Assembly: GCA_945866215.1 (NCBI GenBank)
Contig: CAMBGQ010000004.1
Span: 1 to 64,000, forward strand
Source of the DNA: Opitutus sp. GAS368
GTDB lineage: Bacteria > Verrucomicrobiota > Verrucomicrobiia > Opitutales > UBA953
DNA length: 64,000 nucleotides
Direction: 5' to 3'
In this document: positions 8,973 to 17,476 of the stretch, piece after piece
Position numbering within the stretch: position 1 is the stretch's first letter
How the letters are laid out: each line of letters begins with the position of its first letter
Notes under the pieces: generated by a model
Seen by the model: only the letters and a program-made list of their open reading frames with translations
What the model was told of the DNA's origin: nothing
Database searches by the model: none
Translations under genes and position numbers: made by a program

Positions 8973-10718
8973 TTCAATGACGATACGGAAGCCCAGGGTG
9001 CGGTTTCTTTCCCGCTTGGAGACCGTCTGGGCGGGCAAGCCTGGGCTGGGAGGGGTCAGGATGCTGCCCCCCAGGATGGGGGCGCGGCTCTCGGCGGGCG
9101 AGGCTTGCGCCCACTCCTCGACATTGCCGAGAAGGTCGTGCACCCCGTTCGCATCGGGCGGCGTGGTGCCGACAGGTTTTAAAGTCATCCCATCGGAGTT
9201 ACCCTGTTTCGCCAGCGCGGCTGCCTTGGCTGGATCCCCGACCGCGTGCGTGAATTCGGCGGTCGTCGGCAACCGAACCTTGGCGCCGAGGATCCAGCCC
9301 AGCCGGGTCGCAAAAGCTTCGGCCTCGGCGTAAGTCACCGATTCAACCGGGTTGGCCTCGCGACGAGCGGCGCTCGGGTTAGCCCCCATTACCGCGGCAT
9401 AAAGGCCCTGCGGGATTTCCGTCCGGTGAAACCGCACCGCTAAGCCGGGGATGGGTCGCAAGTTCTGGTCGATGGTCGCCAGCACGGAGCGGACGACGGC
9501 GGCGTTGAGGGCGAGGTATTCGACTTCGCTACGTTCGGCCGACTCAAGAAGGAAGGCTCCGGTATTGGCCGAGCCGAGGCGGCGCGCTTCGACGACCAGC
9601 TCATCCGCCAATCGTAGCGCATCGTCGGCGCGCCGAGCCCGCAACGCGCTGCGCAGCTGCTCGCCGCGGGCGCGCAAGGCGAAGATCTCGTCGCGAAAGC
9701 GGGCGAAGTTAAGCCGGGTGACCAACGCCGCCTCTTGCGTCCGATCAGCGAAGCTGCTCTTGGGAAAATGGAGTAGCAACTGGGCAAATGCGTCCACCGC
9801 ATCCTGCCAAGCCCGGGTCGCCGTCGACCAGTCGCCTTTGCGCTCCGCCGCCTCGGCCTCGCTCCGCCGGGCTAAGATACCTTGCCAGGCCTCGCCAGAG
9901 AGAGCCGTCTCGCGTCGTTCCGCCAGTTTATCCGCCCGGCCAAACTCCGTATTTCGGACATCGCGATAGCGGGCAATAAAATCGGTTTCGCTGGCGATGG
10001 CTTCGTTGAACTTGTCGGCCGCGGCGGCGAACTTGCCCGCGGCGTAAAGCTGCTCGGCGACGGCCTCGTCGGCACGCCCCTTCTGCCAGAGCGAGACGGA
10101 CTCGAGGCGGCGGAGGCGCGTATCGAGCCGGGCGCGGCGGCCGGAATCGGCGAGCCCAGAAAATCCCCACTTCTTTTCGATTTCCTGTTCGCAGGCGATG
10201 GCTTGGCGCAGCAACGGTATGGCGGCGGCTTCATCGGTCTTGGCCAGCACCAGCGCCTCCGCCTCGGCCCGGTCGGAATCATAGCGAAGCCGTTCACCGC
10301 GGAGGAGATGGAGACGGCGGCGCAGCGACTGCTGACGAGGATCATCCGTGCCGACCGACCGGCGGGCGGCAATATACTCTTCCTGCAAACGCAAGGCCTC
10401 CTCGAGCAGCGCAATATCCGCTTCCTTCAGCTCGAAGCTCTCCTGGCGAATCTTCTCAAACGCTGCCTCCCGCTCCAATGAGCGCAACCGCAACGCCTCC
10501 GCCTGCTCAGGCGCAATGACCAGATCGGCTTGACGCGTCGTGCGGCGTTCGGCGGTGTAGAGGATAAGGCTGGCCACCCCGAGCGCCGCAAGGACGGCGA
10601 GAAGGAGTGGTATCTGAAACTTCCCCCAGAGTTGGGTCAGAGAAACCTTGGGCCGGCCCACGCGTGGGTCGGGCGCGGGGATGAAATCGGGCTTGGGTTT
10701 CGGGGGGCCTGGGGTCAT
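8970..10718 (-). CDS. membrane-anchored coiled-coil protein with degenerate FGE/sulfatase-modifying domain
   Basis: 582 aa. A proline-rich cytoplasmic start is followed by one membrane segment near residues 36-54. A long Glu/Arg/Ala-rich helical region with coiled-coil or TPR-like character spans about 60-410. A C-terminal domain (about 430-582) shows FGE/SUMF1 landmarks: RLPTTAEFTHAVGDP, GVHDLLGNVEEWAQ, and a terminal GFRIVIE. The C-terminal domain contains no cysteine, so formylglycine-generating catalysis is not expected. A binding or scaffold role is more likely. It lies just upstream of the CapD-type gene and may share its transcript. It is divergent from tyrA. Confidence 0.65.
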   Translation of the reverse strand: MTPGPPKPKPDFIPAPDPRVGRPKVSLTQLWGKFQIPLLLAVLAALGVASLILYTAERRTTRQADLVIAPEQAEALRLRSLEREAAFEKIRQESFELKEADIALLEEALRLQEEYIAARRSVGTDDPRQQSLRRRLHLLRGERLRYDSDRAEAEALVLAKTDEAAAIPLLRQAIACEQEIEKKWGFSGLADSGRRARLDTRLRRLESVSLWQKGRADEAVAEQLYAAGKFAAAADKFNEAIASETDFIARYRDVRNTEFGRADKLAERRETALSGEAWQGILARRSEAEAAERKGDWSTATRAWQDAVDAFAQLLLHFPKSSFADRTQEAALVTRLNFARFRDEIFALRARGEQLRSALRARRADDALRLADELVVEARRLGSANTGAFLLESAERSEVEYLALNAAVVRSVLATIDQNLRPIPGLAVRFHRTEIPQGLYAAVMGANPSAARREANPVESVTYAEAEAFATRLGWILGAKVRLPTTAEFTHAVGDPAKAAALAKQGNSDGMTLKPVGTTPPDANGVHDLLGNVEEWAQASPAESRAPILGGSILTPPSPGLPAQTVSKRERNRTLGFRIVIE

Positions 10719-10807
10719 GTCAGGGCCGCCAAGCGCGGAGCCAGCGGTTTGTTTGCTTTAATAGTTCGTCACTCTGGTTCATCAAAGTCATACCTTCAAT
10801 ATTGGAA

Positions 10808-11662
10808 ATGGCTCAATTCAAGCGCATCGCCGTCGTCGGCGCCGGCCTCATCGGCGGCTCAATCCTCCTCGCGGCGGCAAGGCGCAGCTTGGCTGGGTCG
10901 CTGGCCTGCTGGTCGCGGTCCGAGCCTTCCCGGGCGACGTTAAGCCGCTTCGGCGTGGCGGAAGTATTCGCCGATCCAGCCGAGTGCGTGCGCGGTGCTG
11001 ATCTGGTCGTCGTGACGACGCCGGTCGATACCGCGGAGGAGACCTTTCGCGCCATCTCCCCGGGGCTCACGCCCGGCGCCGTGGTCACCGATGCCGGGAG
11101 CGTCAAAGCCTCCATCCAGCTCGCCGCCCGCCGGCTCCCCGCCGCCAATCCTTTCATTGGGGCCCACCCGATGGCGGGCGGCGAAAAAGCAGGCGCCGCC
11201 CATGCCCACGCAGATCTATTCGAGGGACGGGTCTGCTTCCTCACGCCGACCAGCGCCGAAAGCCCCGAGGCCCTGGGCGCCGTCCGCCTATTCTGGCAGT
11301 CGCTGGGGGCGGTCCTTCATGAGACCGATGCCGCCAAACATGATGAAATCGTCGCCGCCATCAGCCACGTCCCGCATGCCGCGGCCTCCGCCTTGATGCT
11401 CGGCGTGATGGATCAGCCGGGCTTCCGGCGCTTCGCCGTCGGCGCCGGCCTCCGTGACACGACCCGAATTGCCGCCGGCGAAGAAAACCTCTGGGTGGGC
11501 ATCCTGCTCGCCAATGCGCACCATTTATCTACCGGCCTCCGCGCCGTCGAGGTACGTGTCGCCGAGCTTCGCGCCGCCATCGAAGCCAACGACATCCCCA
11601 CCCTTCGCCGCCTGCTTGCCGAGGCCCGTATCGCTCGACAAGACCTCGACCGTCCCGAATGA
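10808..11662 (+). CDS. tyrA: prephenate dehydrogenase
   Basis: NAD(P)-dependent oxidative decarboxylation of prephenate to 4-hydroxyphenylpyruvate in tyrosine synthesis. The N-terminal Rossmann motif is IAVVGAGLIGGSILLAA. The substrate region contains DAGSVKASI, FIGAHPMAGGEKAG with the expected His, and MLGVMDQPGFRRFAVGAGLRD. The length is 284 aa from the ATG at 10808; an in-frame TTG two codons upstream is less likely. The stop overlaps the aroA-cmk start as ATGA, placing chorismate-pathway genes in one coupled operon. Confidence 0.9.
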   Translation: MAQFKRIAVVGAGLIGGSILLAAARRSLAGSLACWSRSEPSRATLSRFGVAEVFADPAECVRGADLVVVTTPVDTAEETFRAISPGLTPGAVVTDAGSVKASIQLAARRLPAANPFIGAHPMAGGEKAGAAHAHADLFEGRVCFLTPTSAESPEALGAVRLFWQSLGAVLHETDAAKHDEIVAAISHVPHAAASALMLGVMDQPGFRRFAVGAGLRDTTRIAAGEENLWVGILLANAHHLSTGLRAVEVRVAELRAAIEANDIPTLRRLLAEARIARQDLDRPE

Positions 11663-13692
11663 GCCCGCCGCTAATCATTCGGCCGTTTCAGACCCCAGCG
11701 CGCGGGGTAGCCCAGGTCCCGGGCTCGAAGAGTATCACCAACCGGGCCTTAATCCTGGCCGCGCTCGCCGATGGCGTGACGTCTTTCACGGGCGCACTAT
11801 TCAGCCGCGACACCCGCCTCCTCATCACTGCGCTGCAGTCGCTCGGTTTCGTGGTCGAAGCCGACGAAGTCGCGGGCACGATTCGCCTCATCGGCCTCGG
11901 TGGCCGCATCCCGCACAACCGCGCGAAGATTCATGTCGGTAACGCCGGCACCGCCGCCCGCTTTCTCACCGCCTTCCTGGCGCTCTCCCCGGCGGGAGTC
12001 TATGAGCTCGACGGGGATGAAGCCATGCGCGCCCGCCCCATGGGCGGTCTGCTGGACGCGTTGACCGCCTCCGGCTGCCGGGCGCTCAAGCCCGATGGCT
12101 CCCCTGCCACCGGCTTCCCCTTTACACTTCATACAACTGGCAAGCTCGGTCGCCTCGAGGTCGACGCCGCCGCCTCTTCGCAGCTCCTCTCCGCCCTGCT
12201 CATGGTCCTGCCGCTTTCGCCCGGATCGTCGGTCCGGCTGAAAGGAGCCACGGTCTCCGAGCCTTTCGTCGAGATGACCGCCCGGCTCTGCGGTCAGTTC
12301 GGTCGTCCGCTGGAGCGCGCCACCGATGGCAGCTGGATCTGCGTCTCGCCAGGAGCCTATGTTGCGCAAGCAACCTACGCGATCGAGCCGGACGCCACCG
12401 CCGCCAGCTATTTCATCGCCCTGCCGGCGGTCACCGGTGGCCGGGCCTCCGTACGCCTCGAGGGCTACGCCGCAGGCGGCCTTCAAGGAGACACGGCTTT
12501 CGCCAAGGTCGCCGCCGCTTGCGGAGCCGTCCTGAAGCCTTCCGCCGGGACGCTCATCGCCGAGTCATGGCCCGTCGTTCGCGGAGGGGATTTCGATTTC
12601 AACGCCTTCTCCGACACCTTCCTGACTTTGGCGACGATTGCGGTCTTAGCTGATGGCCCGGTCAAGATCCGCGGGATCGCCCACACGCGCCAACAAGAGA
12701 CCGACCGGGTCCTCGCGATGGCGACCGAACTCGAACGCCTTGGCATCAAGGTCGAACCAACGGCCGCGCAACTCCGCGCTGATGCCTCGCTCTCTTCGCT
12801 GACAATCTTCCCGAGCAAAGCCGCCCTCCGTCGCACCGCCGCCGTGGGTCCCATCTCCATCCACACCTATGAAGATCACCGCTTCGCGATGAGTTTCGCT
12901 ATCCTCGGTAGCTACGACCTTTTCGGCGATGGTCGGCCGTGGATTGCCATCGAAGATCCCGACTGTACCGCCAAAACCTTCCCGCACTTTTTCCAGGCGC
13001 TCGAAGCCCTGCGTACCAATTTCGTCCGGGTCTCGATCGACGGAGGAGCCGCTTCTGGCAAATCCAGCACGAGCCGTCGGCTCGCCCAACTCCACGGCTT
13101 ACTGCACGTCGACACGGGCGCGCATTATCGCAGCCTGACGCATGCGCTGCTGCAGGCCGGGGCTTCCCTGGACGATGTGGGTACGATCAAATCTACGCTC
13201 AGTAAGCTTCGCATTGGCTCCCTCCTCATCGCCAGCCAGGGAGCACGTAGCTCCGCCCTCACGCTCGCTGGTGCGCCGATGGCGGACACCGATCTGCGGA
13301 CTCCGGAAGTCAATGCGGCTGTCTCGAAAGTCGCCGCGCTGCCCGCGGTGCGCACCTTCTTACTCGAATACCAACGCTCTCAAGTGAAACTCGCCAGCGA
13401 TCAGGGCTTCGCTGGCGTGGTGATGGAAGGCCGTGATATCGGCTCCGTCGTGCTGCCCGATGCCGAAGTTCGCATCTTCCTTGAGGCTGAGGTCGAAGCC
13501 CGCTCCCGCCGCCGCGCGGAAGAAGGCCAGTCCGATCAAGTGACCCAGCGCGACCACCTCGATACCACGCGCAAGACGGCGCCCCTGATCTGCCCCTCGG
13601 GGGCCTATCGCCTGGACAACACGCATAAATCACTGGCCGACGTCGTCGCTGAGATTGGCGAAATCATCAAGGTGGCCGCTCTGCCCCGATGA
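11659..13692 (+). CDS. aroA-cmk: fused EPSP synthase and cytidylate kinase
   Basis: Single 677-aa frame with two complete enzymes. Residues 1 to about 452 are 3-phosphoshikimate 1-carboxyvinyltransferase: GSKSITNRALILAALADG, GNAGTAARFLTAFLA and QETDRVLAMATELERLGI are the expected motifs. Residues from about 457 to the end are cytidylate kinase: P-loop IDGGAASGKSSTSRRLAQ, DTGAHYRSLTHALL, and GRDIGSVVLPDAEVRIFLEA. The first makes EPSP for chorismate; the second phosphorylates CMP/dCMP. The junction (ALEALRTNFVRVSIDG) is short with no linker. Both ends are coupled by ATGA overlaps, to tyrA and to plsC. aroA, cmk and tyrA are often neighbours, which explains how the fusion could arise. Confidence 0.93.
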   Translation: MSPPLIIRPFQTPARGVAQVPGSKSITNRALILAALADGVTSFTGALFSRDTRLLITALQSLGFVVEADEVAGTIRLIGLGGRIPHNRAKIHVGNAGTAARFLTAFLALSPAGVYELDGDEAMRARPMGGLLDALTASGCRALKPDGSPATGFPFTLHTTGKLGRLEVDAAASSQLLSALLMVLPLSPGSSVRLKGATVSEPFVEMTARLCGQFGRPLERATDGSWICVSPGAYVAQATYAIEPDATAASYFIALPAVTGGRASVRLEGYAAGGLQGDTAFAKVAAACGAVLKPSAGTLIAESWPVVRGGDFDFNAFSDTFLTLATIAVLADGPVKIRGIAHTRQQETDRVLAMATELERLGIKVEPTAAQLRADASLSSLTIFPSKAALRRTAAVGPISIHTYEDHRFAMSFAILGSYDLFGDGRPWIAIEDPDCTAKTFPHFFQALEALRTNFVRVSIDGGAASGKSSTSRRLAQLHGLLHVDTGAHYRSLTHALLQAGASLDDVGTIKSTLSKLRIGSLLIASQGARSSALTLAGAPMADTDLRTPEVNAAVSKVAALPAVRTFLLEYQRSQVKLASDQGFAGVVMEGRDIGSVVLPDAEVRIFLEAEVEARSRRRAEEGQSDQVTQRDHLDTTRKTAPLICPSGAYRLDNTHKSLADVVAEIGEIIKVAALPR

Positions 13693-14333
13693 TTCTTGAT
13701 TCCAAAAATCTAATCTACAAGGCCGTCTACCACGGCGCGCGGTCGTTGATCGAGGTCTTCGCTAGCCTGGAAGTCCGCGGTTGGGAGAATATTCCGGCTG
13801 GCGCCTGTCTCTTCGCCGCCAATCACCAGAGTATGCTTGATCCACCCTTGGTGGGTTCGAGCTTACCCCGGGAAATCTCCTTCATCGCCCGGCGTTCGCT
13901 CTTCGATAATCCCGTCTTTGGCTTCGTCATCCGGGCCTGTCACTCGATCCCGGTCGACCGGGGCGAAGCTGATATCGGAGCAATCCGCTCCGCCCTGGCC
14001 GCCCTGGCTGGCGGCGAGGGCCTTCTCATCTTTCCCGAAGGCACGCGTAGCCATGATGGTGTCATGATGGGACCGAAGGCGGGGGCGGGCCTATTGGCGT
14101 GCAAGTCAGGCGTGCCAGTCGTGCCAATCCATATCCGCGGGACGCGCGACGTGTTGCCGCGCGGCTCTCTTTACCCGGCAGGTTCCGCACGCATCCGGAT
14201 CTGCTTTGGGCGGGCGATGTCGCCAGCCGAATATGACCCGGGGCGAGAACATGCCGAGCGGTCGCTCGAGTCATCGCGACGCATCCTCGAACGAATAAAA
14301 TCGTTGCCGGACTACGCCGACCTCGGCCTCTGA
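13689..14333 (+). CDS. plsC: 1-acyl-sn-glycerol-3-phosphate acyltransferase
   Basis: Adds the second acyl chain in phosphatidic acid synthesis at the inner membrane. The HX4D motif is NHQSMLD (His46, Asp51). The substrate motif FPEGTRS begins near residue 115, and PVVPIHIRGTRDVLP is the fourth motif. The length is 214 aa. The start overlaps the aroA-cmk stop as ATGA, so it belongs to the tyrA-aroA-cmk transcript. It is convergent with dnaN, separated by 12 bases with no terminator visible. Confidence 0.9.
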   Translation: MILDSKNLIYKAVYHGARSLIEVFASLEVRGWENIPAGACLFAANHQSMLDPPLVGSSLPREISFIARRSLFDNPVFGFVIRACHSIPVDRGEADIGAIRSALAALAGGEGLLIFPEGTRSHDGVMMGPKAGAGLLACKSGVPVVPIHIRGTRDVLPRGSLYPAGSARIRICFGRAMSPAEYDPGREHAERSLESSRRILERIKSLPDYADLGL

Positions 14334-14345
14334 GTAAGCCAGATT

Positions 14346-15473
14346 TTAGGAAATCCGCTGCGGCATGACGACGCAGAGAAAATCATCCTTGAGACCGCGG
14401 ATCACGCCCGGGGACATGTCGTCTTTGAATTCGAAATCGATCTCATCTTCGGTCAACGCTTTCAGCGGGTCAGTGATGTATTGAGGGTTGAAGGCGATGT
14501 TGACGTTAGGCCCTTCGTATTTCACGGCGATGGGCTCATGCGCTTCGCCGCTATCCGATTTCGCGGAAATTTCGAGATTCTGCGTCTGCTTCGAGATGGT
14601 TAGCCGGATGGTGTTGTTCCGATCATCCGTCATCAACGCCGCCCGGTTGACTCCTTCGAGCAGTTTCTCGCGCTCGAGACGAACCTTTGAGCCCGCTTCT
14701 TTCGGGATGACCTGGCGATAATTCGGGTAGTTACCCTCGACGACTTTGGAAACAAGCTGGATGCGATCTACTAGGCCTTCTTCGTTTTTCGGGATATCGA
14801 TGGTGAAGCCTACCTGGCGCTCATTATGCGAGATGTGGGCTTCGCCCCCGGACTTAAGCAGACGCATTAGTTCAAGAATTGTCCGGGCGGGTAGAATGAG
14901 TGCGAGCGCTTTGTCCGTCCCCGCGATCTTGCGTTCGCACTTGGCTAAGCGGCGACCATCCGTGGCGACGACGGTCAGTTTGCCATCCGCAAATTCGAAG
15001 AAGACGCCGTTGAGGATGTAACGATTTTCATCGGACGACTGGGCGTAGCTGACTTTGCGCAACATGTCGCCGAGGTCATCTTGGTTGATGGAAATAGTCG
15101 GCTGTCCGGTAAAATTAGAAATGGGTGGGAACTGGTCGGCTGGTAGTCCGGCTACTTGAAAAACTGAGCTGCCCGAAGTGATTTTAACCCGTTCTTTGCC
15201 GGTCAACTCTACGATGGTCTCACTGCTCGAAAGCGCGCGGATAATCGGCACTAGTTTTTTAACTGGTAGGGTAATCCGGCCAGGCGAAGAAACAGAGGCT
15301 TTGATTCGACAGCAGATACCTAGATCCAAGTTCGTGGTTGTGAGGGTGAGGGTATCACCTTCGGCTTCGATGAGGACGTTTTGTAAGATGGGCATAGTCG
15401 CGCGACTACCGACGACGTTGGTCACGCTGGAGAGCCCATTGAAAAAGTGATTTCGGTTAACCTTGAACTTCAT
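14346..15473 (-). CDS. dnaN: DNA polymerase III beta sliding clamp
   Basis: Ring clamp that tethers DNA polymerase to DNA. The start MKFKVNRNHFFNGLSSVTNV and the end DDFLCVVMPQRIS are typical of DnaN termini. Internal landmarks are ATDGRRLAKCERK and SSDENRYILNGVFFE. The length is 375 aa. The ATG has no Shine-Dalgarno sequence. It is the first gene after a relatively AT-rich 248-base gap that holds DnaA-box-like sites. dnaA, recF and gyrB are not adjacent here, unlike the common dnaA-dnaN-recF order. Confidence 0.95.
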   Translation of the reverse strand: MKFKVNRNHFFNGLSSVTNVVGSRATMPILQNVLIEAEGDTLTLTTTNLDLGICCRIKASVSSPGRITLPVKKLVPIIRALSSSETIVELTGKERVKITSGSSVFQVAGLPADQFPPISNFTGQPTISINQDDLGDMLRKVSYAQSSDENRYILNGVFFEFADGKLTVVATDGRRLAKCERKIAGTDKALALILPARTILELMRLLKSGGEAHISHNERQVGFTIDIPKNEEGLVDRIQLVSKVVEGNYPNYRQVIPKEAGSKVRLEREKLLEGVNRAALMTDDRNNTIRLTISKQTQNLEISAKSDSGEAHEPIAVKYEGPNVNIAFNPQYITDPLKALTEDEIDFEFKDDMSPGVIRGLKDDFLCVVMPQRIS

Positions 15474-15550
15474 GATGGTGAAAAGTTGGGGGCATGGAGG
15501 GGGTGAGGCAACCCCTCATTGCCCACATCCCAGACTAGGCTATCTCTGAC

Positions 15551-15570
15551 TATCCTTTATATATAAATAC
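15551..15570 (-). promoter_or_regulatory. AT-rich element upstream of dnaN, possible promoter -10 region
   Basis: A run of mostly A and T (core TTTATATATAAATAC) about 80-100 bases before the dnaN ATG stands out in a GC-rich chromosome. On the minus strand it contains TATATAAAG, usable as a -10 box; I see no convincing -35 hexamer. It could equally be an unwinding element next to the DnaA-box-like sites. Confidence 0.35.
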
Positions 15571-15662
15571 CCGTAGCAGTAGTATGGCCCGGAATTCAGT
15601 ACATTGTTCCGCAAGCAGTTGCTCCAACGCATTATGGCTTGGTTTAAGGGCTGAGTAAGGAT

Positions 15663-15726
15663 GGTGAATAAGTCTCCCTTTGTTCACACGCGCCTAGGCC
15701 ACCTTATCCTTCACGGCCTATTCACA
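15663..15726. promoter_or_regulatory. cluster of three near-consensus DnaA boxes
   Basis: Three 9-mers match TTWTNCACA at eight of nine positions: TTATTCACC on the minus strand (15663-15671), TTGTTCACA (15680-15688) and CTATTCACA (15718-15726). A fourth, GTATCCACA on the minus strand, lies nearby inside pssA (15849-15857). Clustering of four in under 200 bases beside dnaN is suggestive of DnaA binding, either for origin function or for dnaN control. Chance matches cannot be excluded without a genome-wide count. Confidence 0.4.
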
Positions 15727-16615
15727 GCTTGGACACGGGCTCATCGTCATCGTCGGGAGCTGGGTCAATTTCGTCTTTTTTGAGCAAGAAGAAATGCCGG
15801 ATCATCCCGTAGATGATATAACCTAAAAAGAGCGCGGGGAAGCTATACTGTGGATACCTAAAGACCACTGCGGCGGTGATGATGATCAAAATAAACCCAC
15901 GCGTCCGAGCACGGGCGGTCCAGTCTAATTTCTTAAAACTCGGGAAACGGACGTTGCTGATCATCAGGAAGGAGATGACCAGCATCAAGGGAAGCAGACT
16001 CCAAGACCACGCCTGCACGGCTTGCTCAAAAGGGCTTTTTTGGTCTACAACCTCCATAATATTGGAAAGAAGGAGGACAAGGGACGCAATCATACCGGCG
16101 GCGGCGGGCGAGGGCAGGCCGACAAAGTCACCGCCTGCGACCCGCTTCTCGTTACCTGGGACCAGGGGATTGGTAAGCACGTTGAAACGGGCCAAGCGGA
16201 CACCCGCACAAAGCAGATAAATGAAGGCGAGCAACCAAGTGATCAGCTGCACGTTGGCAGTCACTTCGGGCTTGATGACGAGAAAACAGGCCATCAGGGC
16301 AGGTGCCACGCCGAAGGAGACCGTATCGGCGATGGAATCAAACTCTGCCCCGAAGAGCGATTCGCGCTTGGTGGCGCGGGCCACCCGGCCGTCAAAAAGG
16401 TCGCAGAGACAGGCGAAAAGGATGAACCAGACCGCCATATTGTAATGGCCCGCTCGGCTCTCGGCATCGAGGGCGGTGAAGCGGGCTTCAATGCAATTCT
16501 TGATCGCCAGGAAGCCGCAGAGCATGTTTCCCGCCGTGAAGAGATTAGGGAGCAGGTAGATGCGCGCAGCCTCTTCCGGTGAAGAATATTGAGGTTTTTG
16601 CGGGGGAGTGTTCAC
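15722..16615 (-). CDS. pssA: CDP-diacylglycerol-serine O-phosphatidyltransferase
   Basis: Makes phosphatidylserine from CDP-diacylglycerol and serine. The CDP-alcohol phosphotransferase signature DGx2ARx8Gx3Dx3D is met exactly by the segment beginning CDLFDGRVARAT. Hydrophobic segments suggest about seven membrane helices. The length is 297 aa, with a charged C-terminal tail ending PDDDDEPVSKL. It begins two bases after the RelE-like gene stop and probably ends the minus-strand operon that starts with the thioredoxin-like gene. Confidence 0.92.
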   Translation of the reverse strand: MNTPPQKPQYSSPEEAARIYLLPNLFTAGNMLCGFLAIKNCIEARFTALDAESRAGHYNMAVWFILFACLCDLFDGRVARATKRESLFGAEFDSIADTVSFGVAPALMACFLVIKPEVTANVQLITWLLAFIYLLCAGVRLARFNVLTNPLVPGNEKRVAGGDFVGLPSPAAAGMIASLVLLLSNIMEVVDQKSPFEQAVQAWSWSLLPLMLVISFLMISNVRFPSFKKLDWTARARTRGFILIIITAAVVFRYPQYSFPALFLGYIIYGMIRHFFLLKKDEIDPAPDDDDEPVSKL

Positions 16616-16617
16616 GA

Positions 16618-16986
16618 CTAGATCTTGGGCGGCTCGTCGATAAATTTCCAGAAGCCGCCCTCTTGTTCGATGCGGGCCTCATCTTCGGGAAAGGGTAGAT
16701 GTGAGCGGAAGGCGAAATCGGCATAGGTGTGCTTATGCAAGACATAGTTAGCCATCAGCGACCCTTCGGCGGCCTCAAAATAAATCCGGAATTCGCCAAC
16801 GCGCAGTCGGTGATAGACGTGACCGCTGCGGCGCACAGTACCCAGTTCAGAACTCCCCCGCAGGAGCTCTTCAGGGGTGAGTGCCGTGAACGCCTCGATG
16901 ACGTCCATCTGTTCCAAGGTGGGCAGCTTGGCGAGTTCTCTCATCGCCTGATCGCTGAAGTTCACTTGGTACATCGATACCGCCAT
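16618..16986 (-). CDS. RelE/ParE-superfamily protein without antitoxin
   Basis: A small protein with the RelE-like pattern: YQVNFSDQAMRELAKL at the start, GTVRRSGHVYHRLRVGEFRIYFE in the centre and YVLHKHTYADFAF near the end. Classical members are mRNA-cleaving toxins paired with an antitoxin. Here no antitoxin frame is adjacent; the neighbours are a phosphatase gene and pssA, with gaps of only a few bases. A domesticated housekeeping role is therefore plausible. In-frame starts exist at 17013, 16986 and 16974 and none has a clear ribosome-binding site; I use 16986 (122 aa). Confidence 0.6.
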   Translation of the reverse strand: MAVSMYQVNFSDQAMRELAKLPTLEQMDVIEAFTALTPEELLRGSSELGTVRRSGHVYHRLRVGEFRIYFEAAEGSLMANYVLHKHTYADFAFRSHLPFPEDEARIEQEGGFWKFIDEPPKI

Positions 16987-17017
16987 TGAACGCCGCGCGC
17001 GGGACTTCGGCAATCAT

Positions 17018-17476
17018 TCAGTTCGGACAAGACCACCTCGACAGCAGTAAAACCGCCTGTTTTTCGACCATGTCCAAGACTTTTTCAAAACCGTCGCTTT
17101 CGCCGTAGTAGGGATCGGGCAAAGCACCGCCATCCAAGAAAAGGCGAAGGCGCGGGTGCAGTTCCTGCGGACAACGCCGACGGAGTTCGCGAAGGTTGAT
17201 TTCGTCGGCAGCGAGGATGAGGTCGAACTCGTGGAAATCCGAGGCGTGTACCTGGCGGGCGCGCACCGTCGAAAGATCATAGCCGCGCGCCTGCGCATGC
17301 CGCACCGAACGCGGGTCGGGAGGGTCGCCGATATGATAACTTTCAGTTCCGGCGGAAGCGAACTCGAGGGCGAGGCCGGCCTGGCTGGCCTTGGTGCGTA
17401 GCACGACCTCCATCGTCGGAGAGCGGCAGATGTTGCCCATGCAAACGAGGAGGATTCGACTCGGGCGCCTGGGCAT
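17018..17476 (-). CDS. low-molecular-weight protein tyrosine phosphatase
   Basis: The phosphate-binding loop CX5R is present as CMGNICRS (Cys12, Arg18), followed by the family-typical SP. The general-acid Asp lies in LPDPYYGES near residue 119. The length of 152 aa is normal. Family members dephosphorylate protein tyrosine, often regulating exopolysaccharide kinases, or act as arsenate reductases; nothing here decides between them. It starts directly at the thioredoxin-like gene stop with no gap, so the two are co-transcribed. Confidence 0.88.
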   Translation of the reverse strand: MPRRPSRILLVCMGNICRSPTMEVVLRTKASQAGLALEFASAGTESYHIGDPPDPRSVRHAQARGYDLSTVRARQVHASDFHEFDLILAADEINLRELRRRCPQELHPRLRLFLDGGALPDPYYGESDGFEKVLDMVEKQAVLLLSRWSCPN

